Below the pieces are notes generated by a model that was given only the letters and a program-made list of their open reading frames with translations, had not been told where the DNA came from and made no database searches. From an uncultured bacterium (GTDB taxonomy: Bacteria; Verrucomicrobiota; Kiritimatiellia; PWTM01): a DNA stretch of 52,252 nucleotides. The translations under genes were made by a program, and so were the position numbers. Where the stretch lies: assembly GCA_938010045.1 (NCBI GenBank), contig CALLFZ010000048.1, positions 1 through 52,252 of the forward strand, written 5' to 3'. The stretch's first letter is position 1; every line of letters begins with the position of its first letter. This document shows positions 40,762 to 49,971 of this stretch, piece by piece.

Positions 40762-41724
40762 ATGAGAGTGTTGTCCGGCATTCAGCCATCCGGGAAGTTA
40801 CATCTCGGAAACTACTTCGGCATGATGAAGCCCGCGCTCGAGCTCCAGGAGCGGGGAGAGGCGTTTCTGTTCATCGCGAACTACCATGCGCTGACAACGG
40901 TCCACGACGCGGCGGCGCTGCGGGCGGCGACGTGGGACGTGGCGCTCGATTTCCTCGCGTGCGGTTTGGATCCGGATCGCACGGCGTTGTACCGTCAGAG
41001 CGATGTGCCGGAAGTGTGTGAACTGGCGTGGCTCCTTTCGGTCGTGACGCCGATGGGGCTGCTTGAACGCTGTCACTCCTACAAGGACAAGCTCGCGAAA
41101 GGAGTGCCGGCCAGCCATGGCCTCTTTGCCTATCCGGTGTTGATGGCGGCGGACATTCTCGCCGTGCAGGCGGACGTGGTGCCGGTGGGGCGCGACCAGA
41201 AGCAGCACGTGGAGGTCACACGCGACATCGCGATGAAGTTCAACCGCGAGTTTGGCGAGGTCTTCCGGATTCCGGAACCTATGATTCGCGAGGAGGCGGC
41301 CGTCATCCCGGGCCTTGATGGTCAGAAGATGTCGAAGTCGTACGGCAACACGATTGAGCTGTTCGGCGATCCGGCGGAGACGCGGCGGCGCATCATGCGG
41401 ATCGTGACCGACAGCCGGCCCGTCGAGGAGCCGAAGGATCCGGAGCGGTGCAATGTGTTCGCGTTGTACCGGCTCTTGGCCACCGACGAGGAACGCGAGG
41501 CGATGGCGGCGAGGTATCGCGCCGGTGGGCTTGGATACGCGACCGTGAAGCAGGCCCTCGCGGACAAGCTCGCCGCGTGGTTCGCGCCGATGCGCCGGCG
41601 CCGCGAAGAGCTCGCGGCGCGGCCGGACCAGGTCGAGGCGATCCTGCGGCGCGGAGCGGAGCGCGCGCGCGCCATCGCGCGGGCGACCCTCGCGGCGGCG
41701 CGTCGCGCGGTCGGGTTGGAGTAG
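40762..41724 (+). CDS. trpS: Tryptophan-tRNA ligase (TrpS)
   Basis: The 320-residue class I synthetase has SGIQPSGKLHLGNYFG (the HIGH-type motif, here HLGN) at 5-20, LMAADILAVQADVVPVGRDQ near 130 and KMSKS at 189-193, all typical of TrpS. It charges tRNA-Trp with tryptophan. The ATG at 40762 gives the normal length; an in-frame start at 40675 would add an unlike leader. It stands 6 bp before scpA, so it probably heads the plus-strand run, although trpS may also be separately regulated. Confidence 0.95.
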   Translation: MRVLSGIQPSGKLHLGNYFGMMKPALELQERGEAFLFIANYHALTTVHDAAALRAATWDVALDFLACGLDPDRTALYRQSDVPEVCELAWLLSVVTPMGLLERCHSYKDKLAKGVPASHGLFAYPVLMAADILAVQADVVPVGRDQKQHVEVTRDIAMKFNREFGEVFRIPEPMIREEAAVIPGLDGQKMSKSYGNTIELFGDPAETRRRIMRIVTDSRPVEEPKDPERCNVFALYRLLATDEEREAMAARYRAGGLGYATVKQALADKLAAWFAPMRRRREELAARPDQVEAILRRGAERARAIARATLAAARRAVGLE

Positions 41725-41730
41725 CGGGCA

Positions 41731-42510
41731 ATGCCATTGGCCGAGCGCGACTACCAGGTGCGTCTCGAGGTGTTCGAGGGGCCACTCGATCTGCTGCTCT
41801 ATCTGATCCGGCGCGAAGAACTCAATATTTACGACATTCCGATCGAGCGGATCACGGCGCAGTACCTCGACTACCTCGACATGATGCAAATGCTCGACCT
41901 GTCCATCGCGGGCGAATTTCTCGTCATGGCGGCCACGCTGATGATGATCAAGAGCCGGATGCTGTTGCCGCCGGAGAAGCGCGCCGCGACGGTCGAGGAT
42001 GAGGAGGAGGCGGACCCGCGCTGGGACCTGGTGCGCCGGCTCGTGGAGTATAAGAAGTTCAAGGACGCGGCGCGGTTTCTCGAACAGCTGGAGCGGCGGC
42101 AGTCGGACGTCTTCACGAGGCACGAGGTCGTGGAGCCCGGCGCCGAGGTGCCGGTGGGTCCGCCGACGCTCGCCGATGTGAGCATCTTCGACCTGCTCGG
42201 CGCGTTCCAGGCTGCGCTGAAACGGATCGGCGCCCACGAGGACCTGCGAGAGATTTTTGCAGAACGGTTCACGGTGGGCGAGAAGATTGACGAGCTGCTG
42301 GAGCGGCTGCGCGAGCAGGGCGAGGTGTCGGTGACGCGGCTGTTCGAGCGCATGCGATCGCGACACGAGATCGTGGTGACGTTTCTGGCGATGCTGGAGC
42401 TCATCCGGCTGCAGCAGATTGAGGCGGTGCAGCGCGGGACGTTTGGCGAGATTGTGATCCGGCCCACGGCCGACGCCGGCGTCTCCGTGGGGGCGGCGAG
42501 CGATGAGTGA
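41731..42510 (+). CDS. scpA: Chromosome condensation protein ScpA (segregation and condensation protein A)
   Basis: The 259-residue kleisin has the family start VRLEVFEGPLDLLLYLIRREELNIYDIPI, an acidic middle and a C-terminal helix-turn-helix-like part (LFERMRSRHEIVVTFLAMLELIRLQQI). ScpA bridges the Smc heads with ScpB in chromosome organisation. The ATG at 41731 follows trpS by 6 bp, and the last 8 bp overlap scpB. Confidence 0.95.
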   Translation: MPLAERDYQVRLEVFEGPLDLLLYLIRREELNIYDIPIERITAQYLDYLDMMQMLDLSIAGEFLVMAATLMMIKSRMLLPPEKRAATVEDEEEADPRWDLVRRLVEYKKFKDAARFLEQLERRQSDVFTRHEVVEPGAEVPVGPPTLADVSIFDLLGAFQAALKRIGAHEDLREIFAERFTVGEKIDELLERLREQGEVSVTRLFERMRSRHEIVVTFLAMLELIRLQQIEAVQRGTFGEIVIRPTADAGVSVGAASDE

Positions 42511-43207
42511 GGCGGGCGCGATTCCGGAACTCAAAGCGATTGTCGGGGCGGTGCTCTTCGCGTCTCGCGCGCCGGTCACGGTGGACCGGTTGGTGCAGGT
42601 GTTTCATCAGGCGGCCGAACGCATCGGCGGGATCGCCGCGGGCTTTGCGCAGGTCGGGCGCGAGGAGGTGGCGGCGGCGATCGAGCAGGTGCGGGCGGAC
42701 CTGGCGGCGGCGGGCATTGGTCTTAGGATCGCGGAGGTTGCCCACGGGTATCGGCTGGAGAGCGATCCTGCGTGCGGACCGTGGGTGCGGGTGCATCTGG
42801 ACCGGATGCGGCCGCAACGACTGTCACCGCCGGCCCTCGAGACGCTCGCGATCATTGCGTACCGTCAGCCCGTGACCCGCGCGGAGATCGAGGCGGTGCG
42901 AGGGGTCGCGGTGGACCAAATTCTGAGGAATCTTTTGGATCTGCAGTTGATCCGCGTGACCGGGCGCAGCGATCTGCCAGGGCGGCCGTGGTTGTTCGGC
43001 ACGACGCAGCGGTTTCTCGAGCATTTTGGTCTGAACCGGATCGAGGATCTTCCGGGCGTGGACGAGCTGCGGCGGCGGGAGGCGCAGGTCGCCGCGCCGG
43101 ACGGCTGCGGTGCGGGACTGGCGGAGAAGCCGCCGGCGGAGGTCGCGGCCCTCGCCGCCGGTTCGGCGGCGGAGACGCGGGAGGCGATGGGCCATGACGC
43201 TGGATGA
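42503..43207 (+). CDS. scpB: Segregation and condensation protein ScpB
   Basis: The 234-residue protein has two winged-helix domains. The conserved stretch LSPPALETLAIIAYRQPVTRAEIEAVRG begins near residue 111 and VDQILRNLLDLQLIRVTGR follows, typical of ScpB. It forms the condensin complex with ScpA and Smc. The C-terminal tail after about 205 is Ala/Glu-rich, and its last 14 bp overlap the pheA start. Confidence 0.93.
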   Translation: MSEAGAIPELKAIVGAVLFASRAPVTVDRLVQVFHQAAERIGGIAAGFAQVGREEVAAAIEQVRADLAAAGIGLRIAEVAHGYRLESDPACGPWVRVHLDRMRPQRLSPPALETLAIIAYRQPVTRAEIEAVRGVAVDQILRNLLDLQLIRVTGRSDLPGRPWLFGTTQRFLEHFGLNRIEDLPGVDELRRREAQVAAPDGCGAGLAEKPPAEVAALAAGSAAETREAMGHDAG

Positions 43208-44267
43208 ACTGCGTCGGCGGATTGACGAGCTTGACCGGCAGCTGGTCGCGCTGCTGAACGAGCGCACGCGGGTGGCGATCGAGATCGGGCGCATCAAGCG
43301 CGAGCGCGGTGAATCCATTTTCGCACCCGACCGCGAAATCCAGGTGCTCGACCGCACGCGCGCGGTGAACGAAGGGCCGCTCTCCGACGCGTCGCTGCAG
43401 GCGATCTACCGCGAAATCATGTCCGCGGCGATCGCGCTGCAGCGGCCGCTGAACATCGCGTATCTCGGCCCGCCCGCGACCTTCACGCACCAGGCCGCCC
43501 GAATGCGTTTCGGCGCGAGCGTGCAGTACAGCTCGTGCGACACGATCAGCGACGTGTTCACATCGGTCGAAAAGGGCCGCGCGGACTATGGCGTCGTGCC
43601 GATCGAAAACTCAACCGAGGGCGCGGTCACGCACACGCTCGACGAGCTGGCCGAGACCTCGTTGAAGATTGTCGCGGAAGTGTACCTGCCCATTTCGCAC
43701 CACTTGCTCGCGAAGTGCCCAAAGGATCAAATCCGCAAGATCTATAGCAAGCCAGAGGTGTTCGGGCAGTGCCGCCGCTTTTTGCAGAGCGAGATGGCCG
43801 GCGTGGATCTGGTGCCGGTTTCGAGCACCGCGCGCGCCGCGGAGATGGCGGCGGCCGAGCCGGGCGCGGGCGCGCTCGCGGGCGCGCAGGCCGCGGAGAC
43901 CTACGGCTTGGACGTCGTGGCCTCGGAGGTGCAGGACCTGCGGGGCAACACGACGCGGTTTCTCGTGGTCGGCGCTGCGTGCGGCCGGCCGACGGGACAC
44001 GATCGAACGTCGCTGCTGTTTTCGGTGCAGCACCGGGTGGGAGCGTTGCATCGGGCGCTGGCCGCGTTCAGCGAGCACGGGGTCAATCTGTGCAAGATCG
44101 AGTCCCGCCCCAACCGCACGGCCGCTTGGGAGTACTTCTTCTACGTGGATGTCGAGGGGCATATGGACGACCCACCGGTTGCGGCCGCGATTGCGCAACT
44201 GGAGCGGGAGTGCACGGTGTTACGTGTGCTCGGCTCGTATCCGCGCGCATGGGATCGCGGAGAGTGA
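43194..44267 (+). CDS. pheA: Bifunctional chorismate mutase/prephenate dehydratase (PheA)
   Basis: The 357-residue protein joins three units. These are an AroQ-type chorismate mutase (LDELRRRIDELDRQLVALL, residues 2-20), a prephenate dehydratase (AYLGPPATFTHQAA near 87, VPIENSTEGAV near 134, NTTRFLVV near 257) and a C-terminal ACT domain (LLFSVQHRVGALHRALAAF near 278 and the ESRP motif). It makes phenylpyruvate from chorismate, and the ACT domain is the usual site of phenylalanine feedback. The ATG is inside scpB (14 bp overlap). Confidence 0.95.
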   Translation: MTLDELRRRIDELDRQLVALLNERTRVAIEIGRIKRERGESIFAPDREIQVLDRTRAVNEGPLSDASLQAIYREIMSAAIALQRPLNIAYLGPPATFTHQAARMRFGASVQYSSCDTISDVFTSVEKGRADYGVVPIENSTEGAVTHTLDELAETSLKIVAEVYLPISHHLLAKCPKDQIRKIYSKPEVFGQCRRFLQSEMAGVDLVPVSSTARAAEMAAAEPGAGALAGAQAAETYGLDVVASEVQDLRGNTTRFLVVGAACGRPTGHDRTSLLFSVQHRVGALHRALAAFSEHGVNLCKIESRPNRTAAWEYFFYVDVEGHMDDPPVAAAIAQLERECTVLRVLGSYPRAWDRGE

Positions 44268-44274
44268 GGGTGGC

Positions 44275-45381
44275 GTGATTCCGATACCCGACCGCGTGCG
44301 GCGGCTGGCCGTCTACGAACCGGGGCGTCCGATCGAGGAGGTGGCGCGGCAGTTCGGCGTTTCCTCGGCCGACGAGATCGTGAAGCTCGCCTCGAACGAA
44401 AACGCGCTTGGGCCCTCGCCGCGAGCGCTGCGCGCGATCCGGGAGGCGGCGCGCCGCGTGCATGTGTATCCGGACGGGGGTTCGTTCTACCTGCGCGACG
44501 CGCTCGCGCGGCGCTTCGGCGTGCCCTCCTCGTGCGTCGCCGTCGGGCACGGCAGCAACGAGCTCATCGCGCTGCTCGCGCATGCGTTCCTCGAGCCCGG
44601 CGACTCGATCGTGATGTCCGAGTGCGCGTTCATCGTATACCGGCTTGTGGCGGACCTGTTCGGCGCGCGGACGATCGCGACACCGATGCGCGGCTGGACG
44701 CACGACCTCGACGCGATGGCGGCCGCGATCGAACCGCGCACGAAGATGGTGTTTGTCGCGAACCCGAACAATCCGACGGGCACGATGGTGGGCGCGGCCG
44801 AGATCGAGCGGCTGGTGCGGCGAGCGCGGCCCGACGTTCTGCTGGTGCTCGACGAGGCCTACATCGAGCTGTTGCCGCCCGAACGCGCACCCGACACGAT
44901 CCGCTACGTGCGCGAGGGGCGTCCAGTGGTGGTGCTGCGGACATTCTCGAAAACGTACGGTCTGGCGGGCCTCCGCGTCGGCTACGCGATCGCGCCGGCG
45001 GAGGTGGTCGAGGCGCTGAACCGCGTTCGTCAGCCGTTCAATGTGAACTCGATCGCGCAGGCTGCGGCGCTTGCGGCGCTCGAGGATGAGGCGCATGTGG
45101 AGCGCACGCGCCGGATGGTCGCGGCGGGTCTTCAGCAATGGGAGAGGGGCTGCCGGCGGCTGGGTCTGGAGACCGTCCCCTCGGTCGCGAATTTCCTGCT
45201 CGTGAAGGTGGGCGCGGGGCGCGCGGTGTTTGAGGCGCTGCAGCGGCGGCGCGTGATTGTGCGGCCGATGGACGGGTATGGCCTGCCCGAGTATGTTCGG
45301 GTGACGGTGGGCACGCGCCGCGAGAACGCGATCGCGCTGCGCGAGCTGGCTGCGGTAATCGCGGACGGAGTGAGCGGATGA
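44275..45381 (+). CDS. hisC: Histidinol-phosphate/aromatic aminotransferase (HisC family)
   Basis: The 368-residue PLP enzyme has [10 protein letters not shown] near 160, LDEAYIE near 197 and [16 protein letters not shown] near 223, where the lysine binds PLP. The family transfers amino groups to histidinol phosphate precursor or to phenylpyruvate/4-hydroxyphenylpyruvate. Its place between pheA and aroF, away from other his genes, suggests it makes Phe and Tyr here, possibly in addition to His. The GTG start at 44275 has GAGGGTGG before it, and its end overlaps aroF (ATGA). Confidence 0.88.
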   Translation: MIPIPDRVRRLAVYEPGRPIEEVARQFGVSSADEIVKLASNENALGPSPRALRAIREAARRVHVYPDGGSFYLRDALARRFGVPSSCVAVGHGSNELIALLAHAFLEPGDSIVMSECAFIVYRLVADLFGARTIATPMRGWTHDLDAMAAAIEPRTKMVFVANPNNPTGTMVGAAEIERLVRRARPDVLLVLDEAYIELLPPERAPDTIRYVREGRPVVVLRTFSKTYGLAGLRVGYAIAPAEVVEALNRVRQPFNVNSIAQAAALAALEDEAHVERTRRMVAAGLQQWERGCRRLGLETVPSVANFLLVKVGAGRAVFEALQRRRVIVRPMDGYGLPEYVRVTVGTRRENAIALRELAAVIADGVSG

Positions 45382-46412
45382 TCATTGTGATGCGCCAGGG
45401 TGCGGCGGACCACGAGGTCGCGCGCGTGTGCGACCGGATCCGCGAATGCGGGCTCGAGCCGCACGTGAGCCGGGGCACGGAGCGGACGATCATCGGCGTG
45501 ATCGGCGATGAGGCGCGGATTCGCGAACAGCCGCTCGAGGCGATGCCGGGCGTGGAGCGGGTGATGAGCGTGGTCAAACCGTACCGGCTGGCGAGCCTCG
45601 GTTCGAAGCCGCAGGGTACGCGCGTGGTCGTGGGACCGGTTCGGGCGGGGGAACCGCCGCTCGAGTTCGGCGGCCCCCGCGTACTCGTGATTGCGGGGCC
45701 GTGTTCGATCGAGAACCGCGAGATGCTGTTCGACCTCGCGGCCGCGGCACGCGCGGCGGGCGCGTTGCTGCTGCGCGCGGGCGCGTTCAAACCGCGGACC
45801 TCGCCGTATGCATTTCAGGGGCTCGGTGTGGAGGGGCTGCGGCTGCTGCGCGAGGTACGCGCTGAAGTCGGTGTGCCGGTTGTGACCGAGGTGATGGACC
45901 CTCGCGACGTCGAGCTCGTGGCCGAGGTGGCGGACGTGCTACAGATCGGTGCGCGCAACATGCAGAACTTCACGCTGCTGAAAGCCGCGGGGCGGTCGGG
46001 CCGGCCAGTGCTGCTGAAGCGCGGGCTCGCGAACACAATCGAAGAGTTGCTGATGAGCGCTGAGTATGTGCTCGCGCAGGGGAACCCGAATGTGATCTTG
46101 TGCGAGCGCGGCATCCGGACGTTCGAGCGCGCGACTCGTAACACGCTGGATTTGAGCGCGGTGCCGGTGCTGCACCGGGAGACCCACCTTCCGGTGGTGG
46201 TGGATCCGAGCCATGGCACGGGCCACTGGGACCTGGTGGCGCCGATGGCGCGCGCAGCCGTGGCGGCGGGGGCGGATGGCATCATGGTCGAGATCCACCG
46301 GTGCCCCGAGCGGGCGCTCTCGGATGGAGAACAAGCGCTGCTGCCGGAGACGTTCGAGCAGCTGATGCGGCAGATCGCCGGCGTTGCGGCGGCGATTGGG
46401 CGGATGATCTGA
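45378..46412 (+). CDS. aroF: 3-deoxy-7-phosphoheptulonate synthase (DAHP synthase, type I beta)
   Basis: The 344-residue protein has an N-terminal ferredoxin-like regulatory domain (about 1-70, [17 protein letters not shown]), then the TIM-barrel core. The core shows [10 protein letters not shown] near 103, [16 protein letters not shown] near 135, GARNMQNF near 191 and PSHGTGHW near 275. This is the Thermotoga/Bacillus type, where the N-terminal domain mediates feedback control. It starts the shikimate pathway from PEP and erythrose-4-phosphate. ATGA overlap with hisC; tyrA follows after 10 bp. Confidence 0.95.
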   Translation: MIIVMRQGAADHEVARVCDRIRECGLEPHVSRGTERTIIGVIGDEARIREQPLEAMPGVERVMSVVKPYRLASLGSKPQGTRVVVGPVRAGEPPLEFGGPRVLVIAGPCSIENREMLFDLAAAARAAGALLLRAGAFKPRTSPYAFQGLGVEGLRLLREVRAEVGVPVVTEVMDPRDVELVAEVADVLQIGARNMQNFTLLKAAGRSGRPVLLKRGLANTIEELLMSAEYVLAQGNPNVILCERGIRTFERATRNTLDLSAVPVLHRETHLPVVVDPSHGTGHWDLVAPMARAAVAAGADGIMVEIHRCPERALSDGEQALLPETFEQLMRQIAGVAAAIGRMI

Positions 46413-46422
46413 GGGAAGGCGA

Positions 46423-47310
46423 ATGCCGGGCGACGGGACGGTGGCGGTGATCGGGCTGGGCCTGATGGGCGGGTCGTTGGCGCTGGCGCTGCGCCGCCGC
46501 GGGGCGGCGGCGCGCGTGGTGGGCTGTTCGCGCCGCGAGGAGGTGCGGCGAGCGGCGATCGAGAACGGAGCGGTGGATTGGGCAGTGGAGCGACCGGACC
46601 TCGCGGCGGACGGAGCCGATGTGGTGGTGGTGTGTGCGCCGGTGAGCCGGATTCCGCAGTTGGTGATGAGGGTGGCGCCCGTGGCCCGAAAAGGTGCGCT
46701 GGTGACCGATGTGGGGAGCACGAAGCGCTGGATTCTCGAGCGATCGGCGCAGGCCGCGCAGGCGGCGGGCGTCGCGCTGGTGGGCAGCCATCCGATCGCG
46801 GGGTCGGAGCAGCAGGGGTTCGAGGCCGCGCGAGAAGATCTGTACGAGGGAGCGGTGGCCGTGGTGACCACGGACGGCGCCGGCGAGGCCGACCTGGCCC
46901 GCGCGGAGCGCCTGTGGACCTCGGTGGGCGCGCGCGTGGTGCGCATGACGGCGGCGGAGCACGACCGGTGGATTGCGCGCACCAGCCATCTGCCGCATCT
47001 GGCGGCTGCGCTCGTGGCCCGGTGCGCGGCTCGCGACGGGGACGACGCGCGGCGCGTCGGGTTGCTGTGCGGGCCTGGATTCCGCGATACGACGCGGGTC
47101 GCCGGCGGGTCGCCGGACCTCTGGCGGGACATCGTCGAAACGAATCGCGACTCGATTGCCGCCGAGCTCGACTGCCTCGCCGCGGGGCTGCAGGAGCTCA
47201 GCGCGGCGATCCGCGAGGGCACGTTTGCCAAGGTGCGGGAGCTGCTCGAGGAGGGCCGGCGCGGGCGCGCGGAGCTCTTGGGGGGCGGCGATCCCGGCGC
47301 AGAGGAGTAG
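46423..47310 (+). CDS. tyrA: Prephenate/arogenate dehydrogenase (TyrA)
   Basis: The 295-residue protein has the NAD(P) motif VIGLGLMGGSLALAL at 8-22, the prephenate dehydrogenase stretch GSHPIAGSEQQGFEAA near 124, and TSHLPHLAAAL near 187. It makes 4-hydroxyphenylpyruvate (or tyrosine from arogenate). No ACT domain follows, so regulation is probably elsewhere. A GAGGGAAGG site lies before the ATG, and aroA begins 12 bp after the stop. Confidence 0.93.
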   Translation: MPGDGTVAVIGLGLMGGSLALALRRRGAAARVVGCSRREEVRRAAIENGAVDWAVERPDLAADGADVVVVCAPVSRIPQLVMRVAPVARKGALVTDVGSTKRWILERSAQAAQAAGVALVGSHPIAGSEQQGFEAAREDLYEGAVAVVTTDGAGEADLARAERLWTSVGARVVRMTAAEHDRWIARTSHLPHLAAALVARCAARDGDDARRVGLLCGPGFRDTTRVAGGSPDLWRDIVETNRDSIAAELDCLAAGLQELSAAIREGTFAKVRELLEEGRRGRAELLGGGDPGAEE

Positions 47311-47322
47311 AGCGGGGCGATC

Positions 47323-48651
47323 ATGAACGGCGCCGAACGCAACTGGACGATCGTGCCGTGTGAGCGGGTCTGCGGCGAGGTGCGGGTTCCGGGCGACAAG
47401 AGCATCTCGCACCGGTTGGCGATGCTCTGTGGGGTCGGGCGCGGGGTCGCGCGCATCACGAATTTTCTGCGCAGCGACGACTGCCTTCGGACGCTGGCCG
47501 CCATGGAGCAGCTTGGAGCGCGATCGCGTTGGGCGGGCGCGGAACTGATCCTGGAAGGCGCGGGGGGGGAGCTGCGGTCGCCGGCCCGCGAGCTGGATCT
47601 TGGAAACTCCGGCACGGGCATCCGGCTGCTGACTGGCCTGCTGGCGGGGCACCCGATCGAAGCGGTGCTGACCGGCGATGCTTCGGTTCGGTCACGGCCC
47701 ATGCGGCGAATTCAGGAGCCGCTGATCCGCATGGGGGCGATCGTGGAATTGAGCGGCGCGGGTGGCCATGCGCCCATTCGCGTGCGCGGTGGCCGGTTGC
47801 GGGCGATCGAGTATGCGCCGCCCGTCGCCTCCGCGCAGGTGAAGTCGTGCGTGTTGCTCGCGGGCCTGAGGGCCGACGGCGTGACGCGTGTGCTCGAGCC
47901 GATGGCCACCCGCGACCACACCGAACGGCTCATGCGTGCGTTCGGTTTGCCGCTCCGCACCGATGGAGACCGCCGGGTGGAGCTGGACGGATCGGCTGGC
48001 CGACCGGTGAGGGCGGGCGGAGGCGAATGGGACGTGCCGGGTGACCTCTCGTCGGCGGCGTTCTGGATTGTTGCGGCCGCCGCACGGCCGGGGGGCGAAC
48101 TTGTGGCCCGGAACGTAGGATTGAACCCCCGCCGGACGGCGGTGCTCGATGTGCTGCGCCGGATGGGCGCGGACGTGCGGCTTGAACCGGCCGACGAGCG
48201 AGCGTGGGCTTGGGAACCGCGCGGGGACGTCGTCGTGCGCGGTGCGCCGCTGAAGGGGACGACCATCGGCGGCGCCGAGATTCCGAATCTGATCGACGAA
48301 CTGCCGATCCTCTCCGTCGCCGGCGCGCTGGCCCAGGGCGTGACGGAGATCCGGGACGCCGCGGAGCTCCGGGTGAAAGAATCGGATCGAATTGCCGCGA
48401 TGGCGGCGGGCCTGCGGGCGATGGGCGTGGACGTCGAGGAACGCTCGGACGGACTGCTGATCCACGGAGGAGGCCGTGTGCGGGCGTCGGATCGGCTCCA
48501 CAGCTGCGGTGATCATCGCATCGCGATGTCACTGGCGGTGCTGGCACTCTTTGCCGACGGGACTTCAGTGGTGCACGACGTCGCCTGTGTGGACACGTCG
48601 TACCCGGGGTTCGAAGCGGATTTGAAGCGGTTGACCGGAGGCGGGGTGTGA
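47323..48651 (+). CDS. aroA: 3-phosphoshikimate 1-carboxyvinyltransferase (AroA, EPSP synthase)
   Basis: The 442-residue protein has PGDKSISHR near 23-31, LGNSGTGIRLLTGLL near 90, RPMRRIQEPL near 125, QVKSCVLLAGL near 172 and LRVKESDRIAAMAAGLRAMG near 350. All are conserved in EPSP synthases, and the two-domain length is normal. It joins PEP to shikimate-3-phosphate on the way to chorismate. It is followed by cmk, whose GTG overlaps the stop, an arrangement seen in many bacteria. Confidence 0.95.
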   Translation: MNGAERNWTIVPCERVCGEVRVPGDKSISHRLAMLCGVGRGVARITNFLRSDDCLRTLAAMEQLGARSRWAGAELILEGAGGELRSPARELDLGNSGTGIRLLTGLLAGHPIEAVLTGDASVRSRPMRRIQEPLIRMGAIVELSGAGGHAPIRVRGGRLRAIEYAPPVASAQVKSCVLLAGLRADGVTRVLEPMATRDHTERLMRAFGLPLRTDGDRRVELDGSAGRPVRAGGGEWDVPGDLSSAAFWIVAAAARPGGELVARNVGLNPRRTAVLDVLRRMGADVRLEPADERAWAWEPRGDVVVRGAPLKGTTIGGAEIPNLIDELPILSVAGALAQGVTEIRDAAELRVKESDRIAAMAAGLRAMGVDVEERSDGLLIHGGGRVRASDRLHSCGDHRIAMSLAVLALFADGTSVVHDVACVDTSYPGFEADLKRLTGGGV

Positions 48652-49334
48652 GTGACAGGCGAGATGTTCAGGTGGCGATTGACGGGCCCTCCGCGTCGGG
48701 CAAGTCCACCGTCGCGCGGGCGGTCGCGCGGGAACTGGGGTTCCTATACGTGGATTCCGGCATGTTGTACCGGGCGCTGACGCGCGCGGTGCTACGGCGC
48801 GGTCGGCGAGGCGACGATACGGACGCCGTGGTGGAAACGATGCGGCTGTGCCGCTGGGACATGCAGGTTGAGGACGGAGCGGTGTGGCTATCGCTCGACG
48901 GCGAACGGGTGGGGCCGGAACTACGGTCGCCGGAGGTTGCCGAGGCGGTGTCGGATGTGGCCGCGATTCCCGAGGTGCGGCATTTTATTGTCGAAAAGCT
49001 GCGTTCGACGCGAGCATTCGGGCCATTGGTCATGGAGGGGCGGGACATTGGAACGGTGGTGTTCCCGGCCGCGGCGTTCAAGTTTTATCTCGATGCGGAC
49101 CCCGCGGAACGCGCGCGCCGCCGTCTGCGCGACATGGCCGGGATGGGCGCGGTGGCGGAGATGGAGCAGGTGCAGCGGTCGCTGGAGCGGCGGGATCGGC
49201 GCGACCGGACACGCGCCGAGGCGCCTTTGCAAATCGCGCTGGGGGCGGAGGTGCTCGACACGACGTCGCTGACGGTCGACGAGGTGGTTCGTTACATCGT
49301 CGGGCGGGTCCGAGCCGGCCTCGCGAGGGCATGA
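48648..49334 (+). CDS. cmk: Cytidylate kinase (Cmk)
   Basis: The 228-residue P-loop kinase has IDGPSASGKST near 10-20, YVDSGMLYRALTRA near 34, MEGRDIGTVVFP near 125 and FKFYLDADPAERARRR near 140, typical of Cmk. It makes CDP and dCDP from CMP and dCMP, and so feeds CMP-Kdo (KdsB) and lipid synthesis. The GTG start overlaps the aroA stop (GTGA), and the last 4 bp overlap plsC (ATGA). Confidence 0.95.
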   Translation: MSDRRDVQVAIDGPSASGKSTVARAVARELGFLYVDSGMLYRALTRAVLRRGRRGDDTDAVVETMRLCRWDMQVEDGAVWLSLDGERVGPELRSPEVAEAVSDVAAIPEVRHFIVEKLRSTRAFGPLVMEGRDIGTVVFPAAAFKFYLDADPAERARRRLRDMAGMGAVAEMEQVQRSLERRDRRDRTRAEAPLQIALGAEVLDTTSLTVDEVVRYIVGRVRAGLARA

Positions 49335-49954
49335 GCGAACACGCGCCGCTGGTCTATCGGTTCGGTCGGCAGCTCTGCTGGCTGTATTTTCGCCTCGCGC
49401 ATCATTTGCAGGTCGAGGGCGCCGACCATGTTCCCGCCGAGGGGGCATGTATTGTGGCTGGCAATCACGTCAGTGTGCTGGATCCGCCGCTGATGGGCTG
49501 CGGGATTCCGCACCGGGTCGTCCATTATCTGGCAAAAATCGAGTTGTTTCGTCCTCCGTTGGGCTGGGTGTTGCGCGCGGTCGGGGCGGTGCCGGTGGAG
49601 CGGGGCAAGGGCGACGTGGGCGCCCTGCGGCGCGCGTTGTCCCTGTTGCAGGACGGGCGGGTGCTCGGTTTGTTTCCGGAAGGTACACGATCGCCTGATG
49701 GGCGTTTTCAGCCGCCAAAACGTGGAATTGGATTTTTGGTTGCCAAGGCGGCCGTGCCGGTGGTGCCCGCGTTGATTGACGGCACCTTCGGAGTATGGCC
49801 GAAGGGTGCCCGTGGGCCGCGTCTGGGGGTCCCGGTTCGGGTGCGGTACGGTGCGCCGATCCAGCCCGAGGAGATCCTCGCGGAGGCCCGACACCACGAC
49901 GGCTATGATCGGGTTGCGGCGCTCGTGATGGCCCGAATCGCAGCGCTGCGCTGA
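49331..49954 (+). CDS. plsC: 1-acyl-sn-glycerol-3-phosphate acyltransferase (PlsC family)
   Basis: The 207-residue protein has the HX4D motif NHVSVLD (about 45-51) and FPEGTRS (about 115-121), the two PlsC motifs, plus VVPALIDG near 145. It makes phosphatidic acid from lysophosphatidic acid; lyso-ornithine or other acyltransferase roles are possible. The ATG overlaps the cmk stop. It ends 17 bp before the convergent PEP-CTERM gene. Confidence 0.9.
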   Translation: MSEHAPLVYRFGRQLCWLYFRLAHHLQVEGADHVPAEGACIVAGNHVSVLDPPLMGCGIPHRVVHYLAKIELFRPPLGWVLRAVGAVPVERGKGDVGALRRALSLLQDGRVLGLFPEGTRSPDGRFQPPKRGIGFLVAKAAVPVVPALIDGTFGVWPKGARGPRLGVPVRVRYGAPIQPEEILAEARHHDGYDRVAALVMARIAALR

Positions 49955-49971
49955 AGGCTTTCCCGCGCGCC

